Shown here: piece after piece, positions 8,001 to 16,226 of the stretch
How positions within the stretch are numbered: the stretch's first letter is position 1
Layout of the letters: each line of letters opens with the position of its first letter
Assembly: GCA_028819255.1 (NCBI GenBank)
Contig: JAPPMB010000028.1
Coordinates: 1 to 33,267 of the forward strand
Origin: Bryobacterales bacterium
Lineage (GTDB): Bacteria; Acidobacteriota; Terriglobia; Bryobacterales; UBA6623
Length of the DNA stretch: 33,267 nt
Direction: 5' to 3'
The notes under the pieces: model-generated
Seen by the model: the letters and a program-made list of their open reading frames with translations, nothing else
Told to the model about the DNA's origin: nothing
Database searches by the model: none
Translations under genes and position numbers: made by a program

Positions 8001-10332
8001 CAAGATAGAGCCTGGCCGGCTTTTCGGACGCCGGTACAGTCTGGGCAAAGAACGAGTCCCGACGGTCTGGTCCGGGAGGCGGGAAGATCTGCGTCAGAGA
8101 CCGCCCGAAGAGCGCTTGGATCTGATTCTTCGCCCGTCGCACCGTGGCTGTGGAGGCGACGATCTTGGGCCGGATCGGCCGTGGACCGGAATCACGGACG
8201 CACAGGGATTCGATCGCTGTCTCGTACAGGCCCGCCATCGTTCCGAGGGGGCCGGAAATGAGGTGCAGCTCGTCCTGGATGATGAGGTCGGGCGGCAGTA
8301 GCGGCTTCTCAAGCAGCGTGCCAATGCGCGGATCGCAGGCGCCGTAGAATCCGTTCTCGTCGTACCGGTCCGCCCCGCCCAGGAGCGTGCCGGACGGACC
8401 TGTCCAGGGCAAGGACGCGAACTTGTCCACTGTCGCGACGAGGAAGGCGGGAAGTCGCCGGTACAGCGGCTCATCCACCGCAACGATTGGCAGGTAGCGC
8501 TCGCCATTGAAACTGCAGTCGAAGTTCAAGCATGTAACCCTGAGATCGACCGGCTTGTCAGAGTCAGGCACCAGATTGAACGATTCCGGCTCGAACTTCG
8601 CTCCACACCACGGGCATTCCTCGAGAGGGATCGGCGACGGGTTGCTGCTTGGCTCGCTCTTGAACCGGTTGACCTTGCTCCGGGCGGTGCCGTGCATGTG
8701 GTCTCCCTTCGCACCCATCCAGTTCGGCGTTGCGGCGGTGCCTACCCACAGGCCGATCTCGAACGGCCAGTTCCCATAGCGGCTCGTGTCCTCCTCGCGC
8801 TCGAGTTCCAAGGCGCACACCAAGCCGCTCGCGCGTGCGAGCTGGTCCAGGGTGAGGAGGCGCAGGGTATAGCGCATCAGGACACTGACTCCGCCCGCCG
8901 CGTGTCCTTGCGATCCTGGACTCCGCAAGCGGCGCAGGACCATCGTCATGGCCGCGAGGCCCAAGTAGGCCTCAGTCTTGCCGCCGCCCGTCGGAAAGAA
9001 GAGCAGGTCGACCGTTTCGCGATGACCATCTTCCGGATTGGCGATTTCCGGGAGGTTGAGGAGGATGAACGCCAGTTGGAACGGGCGCCATGACGGGTTG
9101 GGCAACTCGAGGCGCTGCGTCAGGGCGCGCCCGACGGCCCGATTCGCGACGCGGAAGGCGTCCAAGACATCCGGGTCTGTCGCGACAGCGTCGATTCCGG
9201 TCTCGATGCGGTCGGCGGCAATACCCGCGAGCCGCAGCAGTTCCTCCGCCGTCTCGCGCTGCCGACCCTCCAAGCTGCCCAGACTATCGGCCTGTGCCCG
9301 GATCCAGCGCCGGTAATGATCTACGAGCGGGGCGAGGGCAGCGTGGGCATCGGAGCCGCTGCGCAGAGAGCCCAAGGCCGCCATCGACAGCTCCATATCG
9401 CTCATGGCGGAAGTTAAGGTCACTTCCACCGATGCCTTGCCGATCCACGCCGTGCGGACCACGCGGCATTCGCCGTCGACCGTCTCCCAGTCAGCCGAGA
9501 CACCGTGGCCTGTTGCGTACTCGGGCGTGTCGGCGTAGTGGAGGTCAGCGACAAAGTCGTCCCAGTCGCTGGAGACATCGGCCTGAGCGGTTGCCCTAGA
9601 GGGAAACGGCCGATCACAGCGGACTTCGATCTCGGGCTGGAAGACATAGAACTTGTCGGCCTCCAGCACATGGCCGACAGACCCTCTGCGGCGGTTCATC
9701 AGGAAGACGGAGACCGAACGCAAGGGAGTGTTCGGAGCCCGGTGAGGTTCTGCGAGGATCGGCTTGGCTGAGATGCGCAAGAAAAGACCCCGAGAGCGCG
9801 GGATCTCTTGCTCCACGAGAGTGTCGGTATCGAGAATGCGCACCACGAGGGGCTCCTCGCGTGGAATGCGGCTCCATACGCGCTTGTCTTCGGCCTCCTC
9901 CTGAGCGTAGTCTCCCCACCGGACGGTCACCGACAGCTGGCGAGCCCGAGCATCAACCAGAAAGCTCAGGCCCATGGACGACGGGAAGTAGCCTCTGCGA
10001 GTCGGCTTGCCATCGTCTCCAGACTCCTCGGCGGTGCCGCTGTTCTCAAGAGTCTCGTCGAGGTCTTCGCTAACGGCGTCCATCTCAACTGCCGGAACCA
10101 CAGAGTCAGGCGGGATGAGGAAACCAGTGAGGTACCAGGTCGATGGCCTGACACGACCGCTGTAGTTTGGGATCCGCTCAAGCTCGAGCGCGTGGCCAGC
10201 CCACGGTCCGACGAGATCCAAGTGCAGCGCATCCGCCAATTGATCTCGAATTTCGACGGACGACCCGGGCTGGCTGGAACCGGATTCGGGCAACCGTTTG
10301 GACATTGGGCGCAAACCGTTACTATATGGCAC
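5065..10332 (-). CDS. drmA-drmB: fused DISARM DrmA helicase and DrmB (DUF1998) protein
   Basis: This is one uninterrupted 1755-residue frame. Residues ~25-1130 are DrmA, a DISARM superfamily 2 helicase. Visible features are the N-terminal EIRDQLADALHLDLVGPW block, Walker A FPTGGGKTEAY (~446-455), zinc-type cysteines ECPWCGAKF (~572-580), DEXH box IIQDELHLISG (~685-694), motif III STATVRRAKNQ, and motif VI QATSRVGRD (~943-951). From about residue 1152 the protein becomes DrmB: SRIGTLRSSQVITTYGPGAL is the usual DrmB N-terminus. The C-terminal part is DUF1998 with LLHTLSHLLMQ, YGLLLYTAS and cysteine pairs ACHNC and SSDPIC. DrmA and DrmB form the core DISARM complex, normally from two adjacent genes. 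Here a linker of about 20 residues joins them. The start could be GTG 10332 or ATG 10305; neither has a good ribosome-binding site. The stop overlaps the drmC start. Confidence 0.92.
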   Translation of the reverse strand: MPYSNGLRPMSKRLPESGSSQPGSSVEIRDQLADALHLDLVGPWAGHALELERIPNYSGRVRPSTWYLTGFLIPPDSVVPAVEMDAVSEDLDETLENSGTAEESGDDGKPTRRGYFPSSMGLSFLVDARARQLSVTVRWGDYAQEEAEDKRVWSRIPREEPLVVRILDTDTLVEQEIPRSRGLFLRISAKPILAEPHRAPNTPLRSVSVFLMNRRRGSVGHVLEADKFYVFQPEIEVRCDRPFPSRATAQADVSSDWDDFVADLHYADTPEYATGHGVSADWETVDGECRVVRTAWIGKASVEVTLTSAMSDMELSMAALGSLRSGSDAHAALAPLVDHYRRWIRAQADSLGSLEGRQRETAEELLRLAGIAADRIETGIDAVATDPDVLDAFRVANRAVGRALTQRLELPNPSWRPFQLAFILLNLPEIANPEDGHRETVDLLFFPTGGGKTEAYLGLAAMTMVLRRLRSPGSQGHAAGGVSVLMRYTLRLLTLDQLARASGLVCALELEREEDTSRYGNWPFEIGLWVGTAATPNWMGAKGDHMHGTARSKVNRFKSEPSSNPSPIPLEECPWCGAKFEPESFNLVPDSDKPVDLRVTCLNFDCSFNGERYLPIVAVDEPLYRRLPAFLVATVDKFASLPWTGPSGTLLGGADRYDENGFYGACDPRIGTLLEKPLLPPDLIIQDELHLISGPLGTMAGLYETAIESLCVRDSGPRPIRPKIVASTATVRRAKNQIQALFGRSLTQIFPPPGPDRRDSFFAQTVPASEKPARLYLGISAQGRSAKVVTRRVIVALMGAAMRAYLNAGGDRDESNPADPYMTVIGYFNSLRELGGGRRILEEEVQNTIKQIGRKRRHGESKGLFRDRLRFSRVVELTSRVSTDQVAVARGLLDNRFRMRDSMQKGTVDCAIATNMISVGLDVQRLGLMTVIGQPKTAAEYIQATSRVGRDPARPGLVVTLLNIHKPRDRSHYERFRHFHETFYRSVEVASVTPFAARALDRGFAGALVALARHAADGLEPADGAGEIESLRAEIEPQLKEVFANRVRGQPISRGGGAEMDEMLRSVRNRIDDLLDAWQRISTDSLNSSGRFRYQQYEERGAGRFLLREMLDEGIEDELRKKFRANRSLRDVEPDVRMDLVSSLAGSDRNKSRIGTLRSSQVITTYGPGALVDLPKHSVIVAGLETWKPKRLRQIEEPRLAARVRSVTGIPAPRLYASPRDSKPTWFQTTSRQSRIGARRFPKWFVVQSADRPNVGNRSGSAVTSRRLVHLDDLEKDRFERKPVVATRFVRACRKGHVDDVDWRHFAHFGNTPCRRPLWLDERGQSGDLADLVVRCECGSQRSLSAAGDWNDNPLGKCSGKRPWLGRYADEDCNEVHRLLIRTATNAYFSQVVRVLSIPEQDTGIQDHIASQWGTFKEIESVEDLNAVARFIEAVRETRRSYSDVAILEAIQANKEGKSDDRPAKHVELDAFLKAKEGFGDDVPIDRDFHARTLPRSGWRDDPVCERIEAIVQVHRLREVSALVGFTRLEAGVPDIDGNYETDVRRAELAEDPTWVPATENRGEGVFLALRPDFVAAWIENPGVASRVESLRKGHGEWMRQRSAEGPEFPGGPYVLLHTLSHLLMQALTLRCGYPAASIRERIYLDLAARRYGLLLYTASPDAEGTLGGLVEQGRRIGEHLRMALEMGALCSSDPICAQHAPGDSPDDRWLHGAACHNCSLIAETSCEMRNEYLDRALVVPTVDVPDAAFFDRPL

Positions 10333-10597
10333 TCAAACCCGGAACTCGCCCAGCTCGGTTGTGGCTCGGCGGCAGTGCGCCGAGTAAGGTTTGCCGGCGT
10401 CGACGGCGGAACCAAGCAGGCGACGAGGAGGATTCGAGCCAATGAGCCAGCAACGGTGCCGGCAGACCACCACGTCGAGGTCAGTTCTTGGGCAATCGCG
10501 CTGCGGCACTCGTCTTGCAGAAAGCTTCTGCGCGATCCGGCCTTGAGGCTGGGTCGCGCTGGCCTGGTCGGTGCGCGACCGCTCGGTCTGCTGGGAG

Positions 10598-10817
10598 TTA
10601 AGTCGCCTCTCGAACTCGCCGAGCTTGTGCCAAGTCGCACTTTGACTGGAATTGCATGGGGAACTAAGCAATGGACCAACCTGCAACTCACACTCGCTAC
10701 GTTAATTCGGACGTAACGGAAACCCGGCCCTCGAACACGTCGGCCACTTCGGTGCCGTCCGACGAACCGCGCAAACCGCCCGACCGAAACCAAATCGTCG
10801 ACAGCATACAGATAGAT
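10598..10817 (-). pseudogene. higA-like antitoxin relic
   Basis: Minus-strand translation from about 10817 gives YLYAVDDLV, matching the start of the intact antitoxin at 26104 (MDLYAVDGVV). The expected initiator is now ATC. After a deletion and frame change come VADVFEGRVSVTSELT (intact copy: LARVIEGRAPVTPELA), AGWSIA (AGWSSA) and QSKCDLAQARRVREAT, against QSKYDLAQARRAREAA in the intact copy, ending at a TAA at 10598-10600. Three in-frame stops interrupt this C-terminal half. This is clearly a decayed paralogue of the intact HigA, directly upstream of drmAB and on the same strand. Confidence 0.8.
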
Positions 10818-10824
10818 TGCACTT

Positions 10825-11085
10825 CTAGCCGCGGTACTAGTCGACCAGTCCCACATCCTAGGCGCTGCCGTACTCGAAGCAGAACGTAACCCATAAAGCA
10901 CCTGCGATCCAAAGTGCGTGGAACCTCTCGAACTCGCCCCTCCGGCGATCCACTCGATAATCGGCCTCGCGCGAATCGGCCCATAACGAAATAATGTCCC
11001 AACATTCCAGCATTTCGGCGAAACCCAAGCTCGTCTTCGACAGTTTCAAATCGGAAGTATCTGATAAAAAAGGGTTTGCGGATCG
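10825..11085 (-). pseudogene. higB-like toxin relic
   Basis: The minus-strand frame from about 11049 reads KLSKTSLGFAEMLECWDIIS, then ADYRVDRRRGEFERFHALWI, AGALWVTFCFEYGSA, a stop at 10858-10860, DVGLVD, another stop, and YRG. It aligns along its length with the intact HigB at 25812 (VLERLDSMSS, AGYQVHRLTGDRKGAHAVRI, SGAWRVVLRFEYGNAYDVKVVDYHRS). The tyrosine codon of AYDV has become TAG. The N-terminus (IRKPF near 11085) is in another frame, giving at least one frameshift. Its 3' end precedes the antitoxin relic in the normal higB-higA order. The upstream end meets the insertion sequence. Confidence 0.8.
11029..11046 (-). repeat. 18-bp inverted repeat outside the IS1634-like element, left copy
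   Basis: GCTCGTCTTCGACAGTTT here is the exact reverse complement of 13048-13065. It lies inside the decayed higB (codons for KLSKTS), and the other copy lies beyond the far side of the insertion sequence. Confidence 0.7.
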
Positions 11086-11087
11086 AG

Positions 11088-12982
11088 GATAGGGCAGATT
11101 GGCACTACAGCCCTACCCGCCAGTGAGCGTCGCTCCGTAGTCTTCAATCTTCTCAATCCCCTTGCCTGGCCCCCGGATCCTGTTCCAGCCGAACCGTCGG
11201 CGGCAGGCGAGCTCCCACACAGCGCACGATGTCCGCCACATGCCCCACAGCCCGCGTGCGCACCACGAAGCGCTTGCCCTGCGCCTCCACCACCGATTCG
11301 CGGAGTCGCAGCAAGTCCCCGACCACGTCCTGCCATTCCGCATGGATGCCCGCCGCCTGCAGCCGTTTCTCCAGTTCCGTCTTCAGGAGCAGCGCCAGAA
11401 ACGAGCAGAACACATGGCCCCGCATGCCCGCATCCGTGCGATGGAACACGGGGCGGGTCCGCAGCAGGGACTTCGAGTCGCGGAAACAGCGCTCCACGCG
11501 CCACAACTGCTTGTACTTCCGCGCCGCCTCCTCGGCCGTGAACGGGCCCTGCACGCGCAGCATCCACACGCCGTCATAGCGCTCCTCATCCGCGATCTTC
11601 GCCTCGTCGATCTGCAAGCTCCCCGCGGGGGCCTGCAGATAACGCCTGTAGCCGCGATTGCCCACCAGCTTCCTCCCGCCGCCGGTCCGCAGCTGCTCCC
11701 GCAGCTTGGTCACGATCACCTCCCGCACCGCCTTGTCGCGCCGCGCCTGCTCCCCGTTGCGGCACACCACATAGCGCCTCTCCGATCCCCCCTCCCCGTC
11801 CCGCACCGTGACTTCCCTGATGTGCAGCCGCAGCGGCTCCCGCCGTCCCTTGCGCTCCAGTTCCAGCAGCGTCTCCTCACCTTGGTCCTGCAACACCGTC
11901 TCGCGGCATTCCTTCGTGTTGCGGATCCGGCAGCCGAGAATGTAGCCCCAGCCCCGCCGCTCCAGTGCGTCCATGGTGGCCCGGCTGATCATGCCCCGAT
12001 CCGCCACCAGGCAGGTGGAGGCGAGCTCGAACCGCTCCCGCAGGCGCTTCCCCACCGGCAGCAGGGTGGTCACATCGGCGGTGTTGCCCGGCCAGATCTC
12101 GGTGCATAGCGGCCGCCCGTCGCCGGAGAGGGCCAGGCCCACCACCAGTTGCGGGCGCTGCGGACGGAAATCCTTGGACTTGCCGCGCCGTCCGAGTTGA
12201 GAGCCGCCCGCGCCATGCAAGTCATGGGAGGTCGTGTCGAAGAAGACCAGGTCCAGTCCGGAGAACAGGTTGCGCCGGCGCCAGAAGAGATGCTCCTCGA
12301 GGCGGTCCTTCACGCAGCGGGTGGTGGGCGGGGAGCCCTTGCCGTGCTTGGCGGCGGCGGCTCCGGAACCGGAGTCGTCCTCGGACTCGGGCCGGGGAAG
12401 TTCCTCGCCCAGCCAGGCCATGGCGCGGTAGAGGTGCTGGAGGCGGAGGTCGGCGGCGCCATCGACAGCCTGGTCGGCGAGCCACTTGGAGGCGCTGCGG
12501 TCGGAACCGGGGGAGAACAGGCGGTGCAGGACGGTGGCGAAGACGGCGCGCTCGACATCGAAGCGGAAGCGACGGGGAGCGAGGGCGGCGGCCAGGGTGT
12601 CGCGGCAGCCGGAGTCTTGCCAGAGGCGTTCGAAGACGAGCGCAGGCCGAGGACGCGGCACTCGGCGCCGGGGCCCCGGTTGTGGGGGGAGAGGACGGCG
12701 GAACGCCGGGAGTGGCGGGCGGCGGAGGCAGCGAGGCGGTCGAGGAGACCGGAGTCCTGGAGGCGGTCGAGCCGGCCGAGAGAGGCGAGGAGGCACTGGC
12801 GGACCCTGCCGTTGTTGAGGCGACGGTTTTCGACAAGTTGCACGTAGGAGTGCTTGCCGACGGATTTGATGCGGAAGAACACGAAGCCGTATGCTGTCAC
12901 TACAAATATAACACAGAAACAATCGTAATCCACAGACTCCAAATACAGTTATATGCCACCCTTGGAAAATCGATCTGCCACT
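11088..12982 (-). mobile_element. IS1634-family insertion sequence (ends tentative)
   Basis: The element is defined by its transposase (11153-12882). Candidate ends share TAGGGCAGATTGG at about 11087-11099 and, reading inward on the other strand, TAGTGGCAGATCG at about 12970-12982. These are short imperfect terminal repeats, and no target duplication was seen beside them. The left end abuts the 5' end of a decayed higB, which fits insertion into that toxin gene. The boundaries are inferred. Confidence 0.5.
11153..12882 (-). pseudogene. IS1634-family transposase with frameshift
   Basis: This is a DDE transposase of about 576 residues if repaired. The N-terminal 79 residues start at GTG 12880-12882 (VFFRIKSVGKHSYVQLVENR, then RVRQCLLASLGRLDRL) and end in VLG. 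The remainder, beginning ALVFERLWQDSGC, is in another frame. IS1634 transposases usually read VLGPALVFERLW here, so one base is missing from the C run near 12644-12648. Downstream blocks are intact: AVFATVLHRLF, LVFFDTTSHDLHG (first Asp), CLVADRGMISRATMDALE (second Asp) and YKQLWRVERCFRDSKSLL (Glu). The shift most likely inactivates the gene. Programmed frameshifting is not typical of this family, and a sequencing error in a C-rich tract is the main alternative. Confidence 0.88.
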
Positions 12983-13047
12983 ACAAATGAGACAGCATCC
13001 CGAGGATTGGCCCCGAAGTTACAGAAAACAAAGGACCGACCCGACCA

Positions 13048-13065
13048 AAACTGTCGAAGACGAGC
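13048..13065 (+). repeat. 18-bp inverted repeat outside the IS1634-like element, right copy
   Basis: AAACTGTCGAAGACGAGC is the exact inverse of 11029-11046. On the plus strand it again encodes KLSKTS, followed by QGQAQCVANLF. It may therefore be a fragment of another higB-like gene in the opposite orientation rather than a transposon end. About 280 bp from here to the SIR2-STAND stop codon at 13345 shows no gene. Confidence 0.65.
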
Positions 13066-13344
13066 CAAGGACAAGCTCAGTGTGTAGCGAATCTGTTTGC
13101 TACAGGCAAAGTGTTCTTGGGACGACCGTCGAAAGAACGGTTGCTCGTTCCATATAGCACAATATTACAAAGTATCTCCCTGCCAGTACACTAGATAATA
13201 GATACGTGAACAATTGCTGTTACATTAACTCCGAGCATCAACTGGCCCTAGATCCAGACACACTTGGAATAGACTTCAATGGCCGGGTTGCCTGCATACA
13301 GACCGCGAACAACAGTCAGGACTACCGCGATAGGTCGACACTCA

Positions 13345-15810
13345 CTATCCAATTCGTTTTGGAATTGCAATTTGCAAATACTCTCGCTTTAAGTCATCAC
13401 GCAACTGAAGCAGATCTCTTGCTGTCGGATATTTCCTAACTCCGTCCTCCAACATCTGCAGCAATGAATGTAGGTACGGTCCCTTCTCTTGAGTACCAAG
13501 CCCCCTTCGAGACCAAGCTAGACCCTGACTGCCGAGAACATGATAAGGATACGAACTTACTCGATGACTCATCGCCATTAGACTTTCAAGAATTCCTGTT
13601 GCTTCGTTAACAGTCTGACGAGCATTTCTTGCCATTGGATTGTCGATCGCCTTTCTCAACAGATAATACGCCCACTCATTCCGTACCAAGGGATCACCGG
13701 GAGAAATTGACCGCGCCTGATTTAGGAAATGTTCCGCAAGTGGCAATTGACCCTCTTCTACTTCCGCACTACCCCTTTGGAGCCAGTAGTGATAGTCCCA
13801 GTGAAGAACTCTCTCGTGACATACATACAGATTGCGAGTCGAATCAAGGCCAACTACTCGCAATAGGTAATCGTGATTCAAGAGTAACCGTAACATTCTC
13901 CTTGGTCGATCTGACGCTGACATCGTCGGTCGAATTTTGCTAGCAGCCACATGTACTAGACCTTCGAGCACACTCTTAATCTGTCCAGATTCCTGTAGGC
14001 TGTTGTGAATCGTATCGGCTATCACTCTGTGCCTAGACCAAAGCAAGCCGTTTTGATGTCTAATGATAATCTTACGATTTACTAACTCTTCCACGAGATT
14101 TAATACATTATTATTCATCTCGCCATACGCGATCAATACTTCATCTTTTCGCAATCCAAATCGAAATGAGTGTGCCACAGAAATGAGCGCATATACTCGT
14201 GCTTTATCTGGACCGAAATCGGATAACTCATCTACAACTTTTTCTTCAAATCTTCTGTTAGAAGTAGCTTGTATCATTGCAACCAGAAGCTGTCTATCGG
14301 CGAACCTCTTAAACTGTTCTCGTTGCTTCTTAAGAGTCTTTCCTTTAAGAAATCCTAGACGGTTGTTTTCGTCAAGAACTTGGATTAATCCGTCAATATC
14401 TGGATCACTAAGGTTCGGCATCACAAGTTCGTTCATCGAGCTGTCCGATAAGATTGCGGGACTGAGGGTGCTGTCGATTTTGCTGGACCGAATCGCGATC
14501 AGAATAACCTTCTTTGAGTCAATCCCAATGATACTTTGTATCAGAGATGACAATGATGACCCGTACATATCTGCGTCGTCGATTGCCAATACGGGAGGGC
14601 TGTCGTGACCCCTCATAGCAAGTCGAATTTCACGCACTGCGGGAAAACTGTCACGATCAACCCACGCCACCGGTGTCCCTTGGCCTTGCAATCGTAAGCA
14701 ACTTCGCATTAAGGAAGTACTCTTTCCAGATCCTGCTGTGCCTGTCAAGAGAACGAAACCACCAGATTTTGCGTTCAACTTCGATTCTATTAGAGTCCAT
14801 AGAGCTTGATCCACAGTTCTTCGAACAGCACGACCGGATTGTAGATCAGACCAAATTGGTTCTTGGCCAAGCAAGAATTCACTTGGATCATTTGGTCGGA
14901 TCGCGAGATCTCCTACCACAGGGATACTTCTTGTTCGTTTTGGTTTGAAATCAATGAATATCTTTAATCCCTCGATACTATCCTCTCGGACTTGTCCTAG
15001 GACTTGAGACGTGAATTGCTCACCAGTCATCGGTATCCACGCAATATTCAACTCAGTCAAGAGAGCTTTACGGGCAAGCGGAAGACTAGGTGTTACTAGG
15101 TAAGATCGTGGCCTCAGTTCACGAAGACCTCTACCACCGCGAGCTTTCCTGTATTCGATGTGCTGCCACAATGGTGGCTCATCTAAGCGGGTTCCGATGA
15201 TGATCACGGATCGACTAACTAGATCGGAAGCAAAATCGAGATAATAGGGATCCAAACGTGCAAGACGCTCAGCATATTGTGTTGATGAGAATGTAACATC
15301 GTTCGGTAAGTCTTCGAGTCTTCCGTTTAGGTGGACGACTTCGAGCTGCGAGTTTGGAACCTCTATTTGAGTCCTCTGATCAACAAAGGATGTTGGTCTC
15401 AAGCTACGTGGCAGCGAAAAAGCCGAGTTACATGCATCAGCTAAGTCGTCTATGTTGAGCGTGTAACACTTGTGCCATGAGAGAGAATGAATTTCACGGT
15501 ACCAATCGGGAAGAGAATTGGGATCCACACTCAAGATAGATATCAAGAGATTTTCCATCTCGACCGGATGACGAGTCTGCGCATGGTGATAGATATCTTG
15601 AAGTGATGATCCATCGAATGGCTCGTTAGGAAAGCAGAGATCCCAAAGTCTCGTTTGGACATCTCCGACCGTTGGCAATGTGCTTCCTCGGAAGTTTCTG
15701 GCCTCTAGAGAAAAACCTGCCCCTGTGAATAGAATTGGTAATCCACGTCTAAATTGTGTCTTCATATGTGGAATAAATGTTCGTTGTAGCCGCTCTTCGA
15801 GTCTGTTCAT
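13345..15810 (-). CDS. SIR2-STAND NTPase, probable NAD-depleting defence protein
   Basis: This encodes 821 residues from ATG 15810, preceded by AAAGGA seven bases upstream; an alternative start at 15864 lacks this site. Residues ~1-270 form a SIR2-like NADase domain: LPILFTGAGFSLEA (~24-37), the TLNIDDL loop (~117-123, candidate catalytic Asn119), VVHLNG (~158-163, candidate His160) and SVIIIGTRLDEP. Residues ~340-520 are a P-loop STAND-type ATPase with Walker A GTAGSGKST (~357-365) and Walker B PVLAIDDADMY (~406-416). The C-terminal ~300 residues are helical and probably sense a trigger. SIR2-STAND fusions (for example the Avs5-like group) deplete NAD+ on phage infection. That role is inferred by family. 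Base composition is visibly more AT-rich than the neighbouring DISARM genes, suggesting separate acquisition. Its ATG overlaps the stop of an upstream ORF (ATGA). Confidence 0.87.
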   Translation of the reverse strand: MNRLEERLQRTFIPHMKTQFRRGLPILFTGAGFSLEARNFRGSTLPTVGDVQTRLWDLCFPNEPFDGSSLQDIYHHAQTRHPVEMENLLISILSVDPNSLPDWYREIHSLSWHKCYTLNIDDLADACNSAFSLPRSLRPTSFVDQRTQIEVPNSQLEVVHLNGRLEDLPNDVTFSSTQYAERLARLDPYYLDFASDLVSRSVIIIGTRLDEPPLWQHIEYRKARGGRGLRELRPRSYLVTPSLPLARKALLTELNIAWIPMTGEQFTSQVLGQVREDSIEGLKIFIDFKPKRTRSIPVVGDLAIRPNDPSEFLLGQEPIWSDLQSGRAVRRTVDQALWTLIESKLNAKSGGFVLLTGTAGSGKSTSLMRSCLRLQGQGTPVAWVDRDSFPAVREIRLAMRGHDSPPVLAIDDADMYGSSLSSLIQSIIGIDSKKVILIAIRSSKIDSTLSPAILSDSSMNELVMPNLSDPDIDGLIQVLDENNRLGFLKGKTLKKQREQFKRFADRQLLVAMIQATSNRRFEEKVVDELSDFGPDKARVYALISVAHSFRFGLRKDEVLIAYGEMNNNVLNLVEELVNRKIIIRHQNGLLWSRHRVIADTIHNSLQESGQIKSVLEGLVHVAASKIRPTMSASDRPRRMLRLLLNHDYLLRVVGLDSTRNLYVCHERVLHWDYHYWLQRGSAEVEEGQLPLAEHFLNQARSISPGDPLVRNEWAYYLLRKAIDNPMARNARQTVNEATGILESLMAMSHRVSSYPYHVLGSQGLAWSRRGLGTQEKGPYLHSLLQMLEDGVRKYPTARDLLQLRDDLKREYLQIAIPKRIG

Positions 15811-16226
15811 TGTCGATTCCTTTCGAGTGATCTCAAAGTTTCGCTCGTCGACGGCCGTATACACGACGAGCGTGAGAGATTCGCAGTCTTGTTCCCCACG
15901 GCGATAGTGCCGTGTGGGTTCGGTCGTACTCGGAGCAGATCCCGCACTACAACAAGGTCGGTACGCTTAACCGAGGAATATAGTTTGATGTCGGGATCTC
16001 CACCCAATAACTGCCTACGAGGAAATTGTGCAGCACGGCTCGAGTTGTCGGGCGCTATGGCGACACGTTCGTCTGCGGGCGGTCGTTCATGTGTTGAGCG
16101 CTCGTTCATTTCGTTCGAATCCCAGATCTTACCATTTAGAGTCCAAATATGCTGCGGACCGAGCGACTCGACACAGTAAACGCAGGAGCAGCCGTTCGTG
16201 CAGAACCAAGGTAGTGCGCGTGGCAC
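15807..16226 (-). CDS. hypothetical protein overlapping the SIR2-STAND start
   Basis: This is a 139-residue ORF that ends in TGA at 15807-15809, sharing the ATGA overlap with the SIR2-STAND ATG. Such overlaps usually mean translational coupling. The sequence has a cysteine-rich start (CTNGCSCVYCVE), then ordinary soluble composition (LGPQHIWTLNGKIWDSNE, then DIKLYSSVKRTDLVVVRDLL). There is no family match I can name. If real, it would be an accessory gene of the SIR2-STAND unit. The overlap could be coincidental, because the SIR2-STAND gene has its own ribosome site and the surrounding region contains gene debris. Confidence 0.35.
   Translation of the reverse strand: MPRALPWFCTNGCSCVYCVESLGPQHIWTLNGKIWDSNEMNERSTHERPPADERVAIAPDNSSRAAQFPRRQLLGGDPDIKLYSSVKRTDLVVVRDLLRVRPNPHGTIAVGNKTANLSRSSCIRPSTSETLRSLERNRQ

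Noticed and set aside
10420..10450. tRNA-like TpsiC-arm fragment (GGCTCGAATCC on the minus strand)
   Set aside because: No acceptor stem, D-arm or anticodon arm could be assembled around it.
11088..12982. Target-site duplication for the IS1634-like element
   Set aside because: Bases flanking the candidate ends do not match each other, so no duplication is claimed and the ends remain tentative.
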